From Pogonophryne albipinna (Eukaryota > Chordata > Actinopteri > Perciformes > Artedidraconidae), in assembly GCA_028583405.1 (NCBI GenBank), contig CM053250.1:337539-401538 (forward strand): DNA of 64,000 nt, written 5' to 3'. The translations under genes and the position numbers were made by a program. The first letter of the stretch is position 1, and every line of letters begins with the position of its first letter. Positions 11,901-23,612 of the stretch are shown in pieces. The notes below the pieces were generated by a model. The model ran no database searches. It had not been told where the DNA came from and saw nothing but the letters and a program-made list of their open reading frames with translations.

Positions 11901-14052
11901 TGCCGAAGGAAAAACCCAACATGGCGATCCTGCTGCCGAGGATCTGAGGATGCTGCTCCAGGACTCTATAGGCCGTCTGCAGCAGGAAAATATGTTGAAA
12001 ATATACTTCTACATTGATGATGCAGAACGGTATTTGTTGATCAGAAAGCGCTATCTTACATTTGTATCTCATGTTTTCAAGATATACATGGTTGATGTAC
12101 CTCAAAGTAATCATTGTCCACCATTTTACCAGTTTCCCTAGTGATTTTAGCTGTCAGGTAGTCGAGGGCCAGGGAGGCGATGCCGTGGGAGGCCAGCAGC
12201 GCTGCCCGGAACTCCACCAACTTCCCTCCCCACCCCCAAAGGTCCAAGAGTCCGGGGAAAGGACCAGGTCCTTCAGACGAGACAAGACACCAAATAAAAT
12301 CACTAGTTCGGTAATTATACAATGATATATGTATTATTTGGGAAGCTTTACCATATTTGCTGAAAGCACAAAGTCTTCCAGATACAATCAAGATTTGTGT
12401 AAATGAGCAATCGATAATATTACTTTTTACCGATGTACTCTTGAATTCAGTTTGATAAAAAATGTTGTTGTTCCAAAAGTTGCAAATAACTAATGCTGAA
12501 TTTGGTTCATTTTCATTGTTAATGTTCTTCTATGTCACACAAATGTCACCCCTAAACTCCGCCCAGAGGACACCTCCCTTCAGAATCTCCCCAGGTCCTA
12601 CCTGAGGGCAGGAAGAGGGTCGCAGTGAGTCTGCCCTCTGTTATCGGGACTCTACGGACGCCGGGAGCCATGTACCATCGCTCTACCACCACACTGGCCA
12701 GCAGCACCTGATCCAAGAAGCCCTCCGTCTGGTGACCCTGGTACACCGAGATGGTGACCCCCATGGGAGTCTGGACGTTCATCTTCCTCCACCTTGAAGA
12801 ATGAGGGGAACGAGGTAACTCTAATGGTACGTTCACACCGGACACCGGATTAAAGCGATGCGAATATAATCGCTTGAGTTTCCCCGCGGCTTGAAGTTGT
12901 GTTTACTAGCGTCATTCAAACAAGTAGGCAGACGAAAACACTTTTATAATATGTGTTTTGGAAATCGATCGATAAGACTAATCCAACATGTAGCTGCTCC
13001 GTCCACACTCACAACAATGTCATACAGACAGAAATAAAGCAGCGACTGTATTCACCATGACACAGACAGTCTGTGGTTTGTACATGTATAACTTTTCTCC
13101 AGTTTCTGAACAAATATGAGGAGCTGTGAGCTCTGAGTGCTAACAGTTAACGGCTGATGTTTTGGTTCTGATTCAACGTCAGTAACAGCAGGCCGAGATC
13201 CTCACCGCTGATTGGCTAACGCGAGAATGTGCCACGTGAATTTGACACTCGAGTTGACAAAATGTAACTCTCGCGAAGGCGCAAGTCGCGTCAATCTCGT
13301 CATTCGGTGTGAACGCACCATAAGGCTTCATTTAAATCCATCCCCTGCACCTTTTTATGGAAGTTAATTTACTTTAAATAATGATTTTGTTTCATCCAAG
13401 ATATGCTGACACAAAACTATGGTTACGAAATGTTATGACTGCTCTTTCTACCAGAGAGACAGAAGGAGGCTCGTTCAGCTGAGATCAGAATACTGGCGGA
13501 GTTCAGTTTGTCACAGAGTGCAGTGGTGTATGGGTAGTTTTGGAATCGGACCTAATAATAATATGTGTTCCTGTACTGTCATCTGAACAGCCCCATGGTT
13601 GTTGGCCTACCTGAGCCCAGTTATACTGCCAGGAGCTGGTCTGAGGCTCCACAGCAGACCCATCGGTTCAACCCCAGAATATGTCCCGCCCAGACTGGGA
13701 TCCTGTGAAACTGTGGGAGTGAAATGGATACAAAATATTGACATTTTTCTATTTTCACATATAACTCCATCATTTAATAACGAAATATGTTTTGCTGCCA
13801 TTCACAAACTTTAGTAATCGCTCTAAATTAATCTTCCTGAATTGTGATGGTCTTACCGTTCACAATACCGGTGGCATCGGCAGTGTAGTGAGCAAAAGCC
13901 TCCCAGCTGTGTCCGTCTTCACACTGGTGGAGGGCGTGGATTGTCAGCTGGAACCCAGGGAGGAGGTTCTGGACCAAGACGGTGAACTTCTCATCCACAA
14001 GCCCTCTGGACGGCTGGACCGACAGCTTCACGCAATGCTGTTTCATGTCCAT
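5920..14052 (-). CDS. Acyl-CoA thioesterase / BAAT-family protein, copy A (10 coding exons)
   Basis: Coding exons, in order: 14052-13857, 13710-13611, 12792-12602, 12270-12101, 11976-11857, 11429-11347, 7599-7506, 7150-7070, 6299-6155 and 6053-5920 (stop TAA 5920-5922). All have AG acceptors and GT donors, phases agree, and no stops occur; 437 residues. Residues 1-160 are the BAAT/thioesterase N-terminal domain ([15 protein letters not shown], then [12 protein letters not shown]). The C-terminal alpha/beta-hydrolase domain has nucleophile elbow GFSFG (Ser242), the acid in VVGEDDQ (Asp333 or 334) and the His in AGHLID (His369). A Ser nucleophile favours acyl-CoA hydrolysis over bile-acid conjugation, where mammalian BAAT uses Cys. 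It ends SNL, a possible PTS1 variant, with no mitochondrial leader. The start is ATG 14050-14052, with an acceptor-like ctcag eight bases upstream. It has no visible own 5' exon, because an ERV begins at 14112. Confidence 0.93.
7880..9300. repeat. Unclassified interspersed repeat in copy A intron 6
   Basis: Two related words (ggagcgctatagag at 7926 and gggcgctatagag at 8061) and three loosely repeated blocks of about 150-190 bp near 8460-8830 (taaccatcat followed by ttatgacatcatcgtg-like words) mark this as repetitive. It ends in an (ata)n-like run at 9215-9235 and a unique-looking stem. No coding potential is credible, and I cannot assign it to a class. Confidence 0.45.
9399..10133 (+). mobile_element. 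Non-autonomous hAT element with BED-finger start codon region
   Basis: The ends TAGGGTTGGGA and its near complement ATACCCATCCCTA are flanked by 8-bp duplications attccgac and attcagac (one mismatch). A short frame at 9803-9880 begins [13 protein letters not shown] and ends in QCNAC, the first half of a BED zinc finger as found at the N terminus of hAT transposases, and then stops. The element is therefore an internal deletion derivative that kept the transposase start. A 19-bp perfect hairpin lies at 9516-9534 and 9560-9578. Confidence 0.75.
10167..11285. mobile_element. hAT-like element with perfect 8-bp target duplication
   Basis: The left end CAGTGACGTGCGGTGAGG matches the complement of the right end gaccgcacgtcgctg. 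The perfect duplication ctaattat lies at 10159-10166 and 11286-11293. Subterminal direct words built on ctgcctcacct repeat near the right end. No transposase frame survives. A smaller MITE is nested at about 10247-10600. Confidence 0.8.
10247..10600. mobile_element. Nested MITE
   Basis: The left terminus aaggtggcggggtaggtaa and right terminus ttacctaccccacctt are imperfect inverted repeats flanked by tta/taa. It sits inside the hAT at 10167-11285, so it inserted later. Non-coding. Confidence 0.6.
11637..11850. repeat. (GGAT)n/(GATA)n microsatellite
   Basis: About 210 bp of GGAT units with interspersed GATA and AGCT-containing variants. It lies only a few bases from the splice donor of copy A exon 5 (exon edge at 11857). 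Confidence 0.95.
12825..13320. mobile_element. PIF/Harbinger-type MITE (TTCACACCG termini)
   Basis: The inverted termini TGGTACGTTCACACCG and CGGTGTGAACGCACCA are flanked by a 3-bp TAA duplication, which points to PIF/Harbinger. It lies in intron 2 of copy A. Its core (about 13005-13165) is nearly the reverse complement of the core of the MITE at 47292-48034, although the termini differ. Confidence 0.75.
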
Positions 14053-14111
14053 CCTGAACTGAGCGGACAGAAGATATCAAGAGACGATACAATTAATAAA
14101 AAAATGACAGA

Positions 14112-14634
14112 TGTAGTGGAAATTTCATATTTCACCTTATATGTCTTATGTTACCTTATATGCTAAACCAAATGCTTCTCATAACATTGTCTAAAACACC
14201 TATATCATTTCCTGAGATGTGCTGTCTTCTTCTCATACTCTACTGTGGGTTTTTATTCCCAAGCGCTTCAAGGCCACACAGCTGATTTGGCAGACTATGT
14301 TGAGGCTACTCCTCTTTAACCAAAGTCTCCCTATTCTGAGACACTATCTACAGCTCAAGGACAGGTGTCTAATAACAATGAGACCATGTGAAGACAGATT
14401 TCTGAACTTCCCGCCCTTCCTGTATATAAGCTTTGCTATTTTATTATATCTGCGCACACTCCTGCAGACTATTTTATACTCTGTGAGACCTGTGACTTTG
14501 TATTGCGTTTTATGTATTTGAAGCTTCAAATAAATTAACCAGAAAGACAACTCTGTCCGTTTCACCATTTATTTGTTGATCACTCTGACTTGTGTATCTC
14601 CACCGTATTGACTGGGTCTAATATTTCCATAACA
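14112..14634 (+). repeat. 5' LTR of endogenous retrovirus
   Basis: It begins TGTAGTGG and ends TTCCATAACA. It has a TATA-like tatataagc at about 14423 and a poly(A) signal AATAAA near 14527. It is paired with 22059-22581. Confidence 0.95.
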
Positions 14635-14636
14635 AT

Positions 14637-14654
14637 TGGTGCTGCGAGCAGGGT
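14637..14654 (+). other. Putative retroviral primer binding site
   Basis: TGGTGCTGCGAGCAGGG starts two bases after the 5' LTR, where a tRNA-complementary site is expected. I cannot assign the tRNA with confidence. Confidence 0.6.
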
Positions 14655-15049
14655 CTCTGCAAGTTCGATTGGGGACACCTACGGACGCTGGTGGTCGCGC
14701 TCCAGGATCCGCGGATCCTCCTCTACCTCGACAGAAACCGTACGGGACGAGAGGACCAGCGCCGGGGGTGGAACCGATTGACTTCACGAGATCCAACGAA
14801 CTCAAAAGGCTTTCAATACTCGGTGAGATGTACAGTGTCTAAATTGTTTAAAGTTAAATGTAATTAAACTCCATGACATCTATGAGAGGGACTTCTCGAA
14901 AGTAGGATATTTGGGATATCCGTCGTAGCCTGGGTTTACGATCCGTTTTTGTGTGATTTGTACGAGAACAAATATCACATCACCGACGGGTGACAACGAG
15001 TGTTTTGATAAACACGGAGTGTTTTAGGTAACACTTTAAAGACTTTGTT

Positions 15050-15870
15050 ATGGAGCAAAGCAGAGAAGGGGGCTGGTATACTCCTCCTGAGGGTCCGATT
15101 GTAGATGTCATGCGAGCAAACCACGGTGAAAACAGTCTGTCTAAATTAAATATCTGGACGGAAATGTTCGGATTTCCAAAGGGAGGTTCTTTGAGTAAAT
15201 TAAAAATCAAAAACCTAAGGGATAAAATTACAAGAGTGTGAAGATGGAATGAAAAAGAAGAGTAAAGTAAAAGACTTATAAAAAGCTGGGCACTCACAGA
15301 AAGTGTTTATAATAGCCTACTGGGAGGATGAAGCAGAATGCCGTGAAAGAAGGCAGTTGGCCTCGGGGCATTAAAGAAAATATTAAGGTTGAAGATGAAT
15401 GTGAATAAAAGAAGGGAAATAAATTATTTCCAAAACCATGTAAAACCCAGACATCTGTGTGTCCTTCCATTGCAGGCCTGAATGACCTCTCCTCGACTGG
15501 GTATCCTTTCCCTCCCCCGGGGTACAACCCTGGCAATCCGGCTGGCCCACCTCAACCACCTCCACCGCCACTACAAGCCCCAGCCATGCAGTCAACAGAC
15601 TCCCCGTCAACTCCAAGTTCGTCCACCCCCATCAGCCCCAAGTAGATGGGGACAACAGTGGGATACAAAAACCTGATGCCCAAGCAGGTGTTTGGGGGAC
15701 ACCTCAGTAATGCCTTTCTCAACGGACTCACAGACACAGCGCAAGCTACGCAGAATGCTGGCCGCTCACAATACCGAGGGAGAGGCAGAGGAGGTTTTCC
15801 GAGGCAGAGGACGAGAAGCAAGACCTTCATTTGACGAAAGACGTTTCAAGTGTGGCAGTGTTGAACATTG
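15050..15870 (+). pseudogene. Retroviral gag remnant
   Basis: A 63-codon frame at 15050-15241 opens with MEQSREGGWYTPPEG and resembles a matrix-like N terminus. A Pro-rich stretch at 15480-15640 ends in a stop. A basic Arg/Gly stretch at 15760-15830 is followed by a single half zinc-knuckle (FKCGSVEHW) near 15845. The segments lie in different frames with stops between, and no capsid domain is recognisable. Non-functional. Confidence 0.6.
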
Positions 15871-16023
15871 GATTCTGGGACTGCTCACAGAACACTGGAA
15901 GTGGAGGCAGAGGGGGACAGCAAGGACGGGGTCATTCACAATCAGACTGACCTACACCAGATGGGGAGGAAGGGGCCCGATCGAGCGAGACGGAAATTCA
16001 GCCAGCAGCATCTGAACAGGGAA

Positions 16024-16250
<227 letters not shown>

Positions 16251-16379
16251 CATGCCATTGAGTAATTGGAAAATGTAGAAAACACATTCTGTGGTAAAAA
16301 GGGCAGATTTGCCTGTTTGCATATTTAGTGGTAGATGTATTCACTCAATAGGAGCGGCTAGGGTAACTGTAAAGGAGAA

Positions 16380-16850
16380 GTTTTTGTATCACTTCAGAGT
16401 AAAGATAACGGTGATGACAGTCATCCATTTCCCACATCAGTCAAAAACAGTTTTCTTTTATCATCTGTTCTGCCCAATAAATTTACTGGGCAGAGATCTG
16501 ATTCTCCAGTTCGGCTTAGACCTCATTTTTCCACAAATGAGGGTCTTAAAGTCCGACAGCCATCTCCTACGATTGTTCAAAAACTGGCATTTGATGATAA
16601 AGAACTGGTGAATGTGTATCAATGGCTGCTGACATATCCTGATTCTCAGGCGTTGTTGCGTTTGACTGATCAACGTGTTTTTCCACCTGCTGTGTTCATG
16701 GAGGCTTCTTATTTGCATTGTACTGCTAACGTTGTTGATGATCCGTGTAAATGCTATGATGAGAGTTTTCTGTTAGAATGTGTGAATGATGAGCTCATGC
16801 TTAAAACTATGTATTGGAGTTTGCTGCGCAGAGCTGGTTCCTGATACACT
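16380..16850 (+). pseudogene. Retroviral protease/pol N-terminal remnant
   Basis: The words CPINLLGRDLI near 16470-16505 match the conserved C-terminal end of retroviral aspartic proteases. No intact DTG-type active site precedes them, because the microsatellite and deletions intervene. A second frame at 16608-16844 has no recognised domain but lies where the linker to RT is expected. Confidence 0.6.
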
Positions 16851-17129
16851 CACACCCACACAACACAAGCTGTGTCAAATCCCAGGGGCGGTCCACACAT
16901 TTCACTAGCCAGGGGCCCCACTGATAGATAGAGGGATTTGGGTCCAATCGTTAAAGATTGGGAGTCAGTCACTGATTGGGCACCTACACACACAGAATAT
17001 GTCATGTACTCTATGTCACGTGACATGTATAAGATGAAAATCTGCACGAACGTAGCCGTTCCTGCGCACATTGCTGTTGGTTGAGGAGGATGACGTTGGT
17101 GATGCCATTTTTTCACCTTTACGGGTAAT

Positions 17130-17910
17130 TCTCATATCTCTGAGCTTCCTGCCGCGCTTTCAGATGTGCCATACTCACTCTGGGCAGCTCACAGATATGA
17201 CGTAGGTTTAATGTCCACGTTCCGTCCAAACCCCAGTACCCATTGAAACGTGAAGCTGTTGATGGCATTCGGCCAGTGTTTACCTCTCTGCTTAAACAAG
17301 GGGTCATTATTCCGTGTAACGATTCCGGTACGCACTCCAGTGTTTCCTGTCAAAAAGATCAGAGACAAACCTCCTGACGAGTGGAGATTTGTCCAGGATT
17401 TACGAGCTGTAAATGCAGCTGTGCATGCACGCTCGTCCCGAATCCTTATCTGATTATTTCCCTCTGCAGCATTATTTTACTGTCACAAGATCTCTCAAAT
17501 GCATTTTCCAGTGTTCCTGTACACAAAGACAGTCAATTTTGGTTCGCATTGTGAATATAATGGTAAACCTTACACATTCACACGTTTGTGTCAAGGCTAC
17601 TGTGAATCTCCTACTGTGTACAACCAGGCATTGTGTACAAGGTTGGCCTCTCTCCAAGTTTCTAAAGGCACCGCTCTCATCCAGTATGTTGATGACCTCA
17701 TGATTTGCGCACCCACAGCAGAACAGTGTGGAGCTGATACCATTTCCTTGTTAAAACACCCCACAAGGCCAGTTTGTCAAAACTCAAATATGTACAAAGA
17801 ACAATTACATTTTTGGGTCATGTCATTTCAGGACAGGGGAAAGCGCTTTCAGATAAGCGTATTGCATCATTGGCTGCTCTGCCAAAACCTGTCACTAAGC
17901 GACAGATGAT
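17130..17910 (+). pseudogene. Retroviral reverse transcriptase, broken
   Basis: RT words occur in order but in shifting frames: PVFPVKK and WRFVQDLRAVN (17335-17415), GKPYTFTRLCQGYCESP (17560-17615), and the catalytic YVDD box near 17687-17700. At least one stop and two frameshifts separate them, and the first catalytic Asp region around 17460-17510 is garbled. The C-terminal connection domain is lost at about 17910, where unrelated repeats begin. Confidence 0.85.
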
Positions 17911-17914
17911 GTCA

Positions 17915-19800
17915 TTTTGACGTATGTGTTCATAACACACGGCTGTTGTTATGCTTGCTGTGATGTTACATTAGTCCGTTCTCTGCTTGTAATTATGCCG
18001 AAGCTTCAAAGTTGTATTTATCATCTGAATTTGCCGAAACAAGTTTAATATTCTGAAAGCCAATACTTTGTTATTCGAAAACAGATGAAAACAAACTGTC
18101 TTTTATACAAAATGGAAGTATTATACAAGTAAAACTACATGTTGCTTTAATCCCATGTAATTATAGAATGAACACAGTCTTCCTTTGAAGATGTAGAAGT
18201 CAGGTGTCTTGAGGAGTCAAAATTACCTACAAATCATTTTACACATTTGTAAATATTATTTTCCACTTGTTAACATTGTGAGTCTATTTTTATGCAGCTC
18301 TGCTGATTTTGTAGCTACAATTCAGACTAATACACTACCAGAGGTGGAATAAGTACTCAGATATTGTACTTGAGTAAAAGTACAAGTACTCAGATCTTGT
18401 ACTTGAGTAAAAGTAGAAGTACCAGAGTGTAGGAATACTCTGTTACAGTAAAAGTATTCAAAATGTTCCTCAAGTGAAAGTAGAAAACTATTCTCATCAA
18501 AATATAGTGAAAGACAGTAAAAGTAGTCGTTGTGCAGATTGGTCCATTTCAGAATAATATATATGATATGTTTTATAATGATTGATCATGAAAGTGTTCT
18601 CAAAGCTGGTAAAGGTGCAGCTAGTTTGAATGACTTTGTAGACTGCAGGGTAGCTTGTGGATTTACTCCAGGTGGAACTAAAGTCTGATTTAACACTTGA
18701 TTAGATTTCGCATCATTCATCCACATCATTCTGTGATGTAACTAAAGGTATTAAATACATGTAGTGAAGGAAAAGTACACCATGTACCTCTGACTTATGT
18801 TCACTGCCAACCTAAAGGTACCTCAAAAATAGTAATCAATGATGTATTGAAAAGTTATCTGGCTGATTGTTTTATATCGGCTCAGCCAGGTTATATGGAA
18901 GGCCCAGTCTACGTACACTCTAAAAAACAATGCCTTGGCTTAACAAAGGAAATCAAGGCAATAGGTTGCATCGATGGTTATTGAGTTAAGACAACTTCTA
19001 ATGAAATTGTGTTAAAGCAACAAAGTTATTTGAGTTAGGGGAGAAGGCTTTTCCTCTACAATCAGAGGTGTTTTCAATTACCACTTACTTAATAATTGGT
19101 AGCATAAACACAAGTTTTGAAGTTGATTACTCCAAAAGTTCCAACTTGTTTTACCGTATGATTTAAATGTAATATTAAGTTGTATGTACTTAATTACCAC
19201 ATGTTGAACATGAACACATGTTTTTAAGTTGACAACCATTTATAAATTAAGTTGCTCCAAATAATATTGTATTCAATAGGGTTTTTCTCTTAGCTTTTTC
19301 ATGTTTTTGCCTTTAAAGAAAGAAATTAATTGATTCCACAACAAAAATATTAGGCAATTCACTTTTTATTTTTGAACTGCAGTTGTTTATTTCAACACAT
19401 GATGTTTCAATCAGGAGAGTTTGAATTTCAAGTTGTATTTGAATGACAAAAGATGACACTCACCTTAAAATGTCCTTTGTATATTTCTATTTGTCCTAAC
19501 TGTGGGAACTTGTCCAGGCATCTTAAGTGGGAGTGGACTTGAAATCCTTAACTCAAGGTGTAGAACAATTAAGTTATCAAGCCAATTGCATTACTTACTT
19601 CAACTTGAATTTAGGTTGAATTCGTTTTTAGACGTACAGATCACTCATTTTGAAATATTAAACTTAGTTTTCTTTTCTTTAATTTTTCATCCTCGTGTAA
19701 AATGCTATCACATTTGGTTGTTTATAGCATAAAGAACATCTGATTTACTGTGAGGTAGGGAAATAATCATTTGAGTATGTGCATATAAATATGTAATTTA
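17915..19800. repeat. Repeats inserted between RT and RNase H
   Basis: About 1.9 kb of non-retroviral sequence splits pol. At 18340-18770 it contains a fish repeat with agtactcagatcttgtacttg words, which recurs in opposite orientation at 57225-57665. From about 18915 to 19790 there is AT-rich repeat-like sequence with many ttgagttaag/caacttg words. No coding potential. It postdates or accompanied the loss of pol function. Confidence 0.6.
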
Positions 19801-19939
19801 CAACAGCTGTAGGATGCTGGAAAAGGTTGAAAAGTGCTTGAATTTGACTTTGGAAAAGGTGTAAGAACCCTCTTATGCCTTTGCCTGAAGACGATGACGA
19901 ATACGACTGTGTGCACACCTAGACCGGACTTAAAGGACG

Positions 19940-20170
19940 TTCCTCTGACCAACGCTGACCTCATTTTGTATGTTGATGGGTCTGCCTTTCGCGACCAAGG
20001 GGGCACTAATCGGGTGGGTTTTTCTGTTGTTTCAGATTCTGCGGTACTCTGTTCCGGACCAATCCCATGTCACCTCTCAGCACAAGCAGCAGAGCTCATC
20101 GCACTAACTGAAGCCTGCACGGTTGCAGAAGGCAAAACTGTGACTATATACACTCACGTTATGCTTTGGG
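19940..20170 (+). pseudogene. Retroviral RNase H fragment
   Basis: The translation contains LYVDGSAF (first catalytic Asp), then SAQAAELIALTEAC (the catalytic Glu helix), and a partial VTIYT strand. The expected third Asp region is replaced by a stop at about 20175. Truncated. Confidence 0.8.
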
Positions 20171-20329
20171 GGTAGTACACGATTTTGGGGCTATTTGGAA
20201 GTGTAGACAATTTCTGAAATCTGATGGCAAACCAGTACTTAACCATGTACTGATTCCTCTCGCACCTCATGCACACTCATTTGTTAAAATCCCTGTCTCC
20301 TCCTTCTATCACAAAATGTTGTCACTGAC

Positions 20330-21302
20330 TTCCATGCAGCAGCTAGCTACACCAGTTGAGAAGGCTCAGTGGAAGGCTGCTGGGGCTGTTTTTGACCCAA
20401 CCTCCAGCATCTGGGTTGGTCCAAATGCCAATCCATGTCTCCCAAGACATTTCTTCCCTCATTTTGCTAAGTTGACACATGGGTTGGATCATGTGTCAAA
20501 AGGGGGGATGTTAGAGGCTATCAATCAGGAGTGGTTCACAAGGGGGTTCACAGTAACAGCTCAAAAGCACTGTGAAGCATGCCTAATTTGCATTATGCAA
20601 AATTCTGGTAGACCAGTAAAGGTTACAGGACCCGGAGCACATCCACCTCCCACCAGGCCATTTGAGCACCTAATGCTGGATTTCATTGAGCTTAGCCCAT
20701 CAGAGGGTAAGAAGCACTGTCTGGTGGTGGTGGACATGTGGTCCAAATGGGTTGAAACTTTCCCAGTAAAAGCACAGACAGCAAATACTATTGTGCTTAT
20801 CATCCACAGAGTGGGGGTGGGGTGGAAAGAGAGAACTGCACAATAAAAACCAAACTAGCAAAATGCTGTGCAGACAGAGGTCTGTCATGGACACAAGCTC
20901 TGCCCATTGTGCTGATGGACATGCGGAAGAAAAAGAACACGGAGCCAACTCAGCCCATTTGAAATCCTTTTTGGGGCTCCTCCACAGATTGGACTCAAGG
21001 CTCCAGGATGTCCTCTTCCCTCCACAACTTTGTGTGAGGATGCTATGTTGTCATATTGTGTTAACCTGTCATCCACTTTAGCAGCCTTGCCTACCCCTGC
21101 CACTGGTCCACTTCACCATCTCCAACCCGGCAACTTCGTGCTGGTCAAGGATTTCCGGAGAAAGAGCTGGAAATCCAATCATTGGCAAGGTCCCTACCAG
21201 GTGCTCCTCGTCACCCAGACAGCGGTCAAGGTCACAGAGAGAGCTACGTGGGTCCACGCCAGCCACTGCAAGGTCGTAGTCACAGGAAAGGAGAAACGGT
21301 AG
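20330..21302 (+). pseudogene. Retroviral integrase, internally deleted
   Basis: The zinc-binding region (His, His, then CEACLIC) is at 20460-20600. The first core Asp is in MLDFIEL near 20675, followed by VVVDMWSKWVE. The segment carrying the second Asp and the Glu of the DDE triad is missing after about 20800, where an unrelated GTGGGGGTGGGG run appears. The chain resumes near 20880 (WTQALPIVLMDM), and the C-terminal LVKDF and WQGPYQVLLVT region (GPY/F-type) is at 21140-21290. It is catalytically dead. Confidence 0.85.
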
Positions 21303-21612
21303 AAGCAGACGACAACAAGTGACGTGTCCTAGTCACCAACGGAAGAAGTAGACGACAACAAGTGACGTGTCCAAGTCACCACCAGCACCACACTTGCACT
21401 ACATACACCAAAACACACTACACACAAGGTGTCACGAGCGAGTGCCAGCTGAGCGGTTCCATATGCCTCTGGTTCCTCGTTTGTGTTACCGGTGTGCGGA
21501 GTCTGACTGTCCGTGTCACAAACTCGACCGATGGAATACACACACACCCCATGGAGCATTCCCGCCTCGTGATGAGGGCTCGCCTGGAAAGACGACAATG
21601 CAACCGTGAGCA

Positions 21613-21864
21613 ATGTGCGGATACTACTGGAGAGTCTGGACAATCATAGAATGGTTCCTCTGCATATTTGCCCTGGCGATCATTTTCGGCCTATTAATCA
21701 ATTGTACCTGTTTGATTATCCCAATACTGAAGAAGTGCGTTTCCAGCATGGTATCCTCAGCTTTCGTTCAGTATGCTGCTATTCCATTACACTACAATCC
21801 TTTGCGCCACAGTGAGATAGACCAGATAGAATCAGAAGAGTCTGATTTCGACACTACAATATAA
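21613..21864 (+). pseudogene. Retroviral env transmembrane tail remnant
   Basis: An 83-codon frame has one long hydrophobic segment (IIEWFLCIFALAIIFGLLIN) followed by Cys residues and an acidic tail, as at the C terminus of a retroviral envelope. The surface subunit and fusion region are absent. A 50-bp near-duplicate stands just upstream at 21304-21375. Confidence 0.5.
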
Positions 21865-22058
21865 TCCTTGTGAATCCTCCTTTTATGCTTACATTATATT
21901 GGAGTCTGTCCTCCACAAAAACAGCCAGTTTTCTATGATATATTTGTGATGTGTTTACTTAAACCAGCGATGGAGTGTATTCATTGATGTGTTATATCAG
22001 TCTGTCCTGTCATTTGGTTTATTTTCATGATTGATCAAGTATGATCAAAAGGGGGGAA

Positions 22059-22581
22059 TGTAGTGGAAATTTCATATTTCACCTTATATGTCTTATGTTA
22101 CCTTATATGCTAAACCAAATGCTTCTCATAACATTGTCTAAAACACCTCTATCATTTCCTGAGATGTGCTGTCTTCTTCTCATACTCTAATGTGGGTTTT
22201 TATTCCCAAGCGCTTCAAGGCCACACAGCTGATTTGGCAGACTATGTTGAGGCTACTCCTCTTTAACCAAAGTCTCCCTATTCTGAGACACTATCTACAG
22301 CTCAAGGACAGGTGTCTAATAACAATGAGACCATGTGAAGACAGATTTCTGAACTTCCCGCCCTTCCTGTATATAAGCTTTGCTATTTTATTATATCTGC
22401 GCACACTCCTGCAGACTATTTTATACTCTGTGAGACCTGTGACTTTGTATTGCGTTTTATGTATTTGAAGCTTCAAATAAATTAACCAGAAAGACAACTC
22501 TGTCCGTTTCACCATTTATTTGTTGATCACTCTGACTTGTGTATCTCCACCGTATTGACTGGGTCTAAGATTTCCATAACA
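22059..22581 (+). repeat. 3' LTR of endogenous retrovirus
   Basis: 523 bp, differing from 14112-14634 at about three sites. It is preceded by a polypurine tract aaaaggggggaa. Confidence 0.95.
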
Positions 22582-22744
22582 CAGATTCCATTATTATTTC
22601 CAAATAAAGATGGTGCAATATATTTTATTTAACGTATTTATTTAGTTGGAGTTGGCACTTGTGTGCAAACACTCAACCAGGGTCTCTAAAATCTAAGGAA
22701 TTAAATGGTAAACACACCTTAAAAACACTACTATCCATCTAAAC

Positions 22745-23159
22745 CAGGGATGGGCAAATGGCGGCCCGGGGGCTGAGGAACAGCTGAGTGCGGGTTGACA
22801 GGTGTCTGTGTTGACATTCCCCTTATTGTGGAATAAGGGGAATGCAGAGACTGGCTACAAGTGTTCAAGTTAGACAACTATAACGTCTGGGTTAGTGTTC
22901 ATGACTTCATGTCCTCTTAATGGTTAATCTCAATGCACACACATTTTCCGTGCTTTCCAATAGTTTAAAATTGTTTAATTCCACTGTTAAATAACCTGTT
23001 CAATACAAACATGCCACTTGTACAAATTAAATACCATTTCTGTGAACTGATATTTGTTTAGTGAGCTTATTAGAGGATGTTCCCTGAAAGATTGTAAAAT
23101 GTCAATGAAGATGTCAGAGTTACTATATTTGTTAATAATTACATACACAATACATGGAA

Positions 23160-23199
<40 letters not shown>

Positions 23200-23277
23200 C
23201 CAAGTGAATCTGCGGCCCCCTGGTGGCCAGTACATCAATTATGTGGCCCCCACCATCATCAAGGTTGCCCATCCCTG
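22745..23277. mobile_element. hAT MITE with 8-bp target duplication
   Basis: The termini CAGGGATGGGCAA and TTGCCCATCCCTG are perfect inverted repeats, flanked by atctaaac at 22737-22744 and 23278-23285. A (TG)n run lies at 23162-23197. Non-coding. Confidence 0.9.
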
Positions 23278-23280
23278 ATC

Positions 23281-23297
23281 TAAACCCTAACCCTAAC
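23281..23297. repeat. Short interstitial telomere-like motif
   Basis: Two and a half CCCTAA units immediately after the hAT MITE, partly made by its duplicated target. Confidence 0.6.
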
Positions 23298-23299
23298 CT

Positions 23300-23612
23300 C
23301 GGGTCCCAGGACGTAGCGGTTCTAGCAGAGGGCCCAAAACCTCCCTTTCCCTGACCACATTAACCAGCTCTGACGGGGATTCCAAGGTGTCCACCTGGCC
23401 CAGAACCACCTCAATTGGATCCTTTCTTCGAAAAAGCAGCAGCGGTCTCTACTCAAAGTCCCTCATGGATGAAAGAACTTCTCAAATTATCCCTAAGGAA
23501 GATTCCAGCCAACCTCCAGAGAAAGTCTAAGTATCCATGGACTTGTTATTTTAGTCATGATTAACAATTCATGACCAGAGGTAAGAATATCAATTAGGAT
23601 AGACCGGTAAGG
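23300..23612 (-). pseudogene. LINE reverse-transcriptase C-terminal fragment
   Basis: The minus strand resembles the 3' coding end of a widespread fish LINE. Its 3' part (23495-23612) is paralogous to 4325-4450. It is split by the insertion at 23613-25908 and resumes at 25909 with agagagctttgccttctgg. Frames are broken. Confidence 0.55.
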
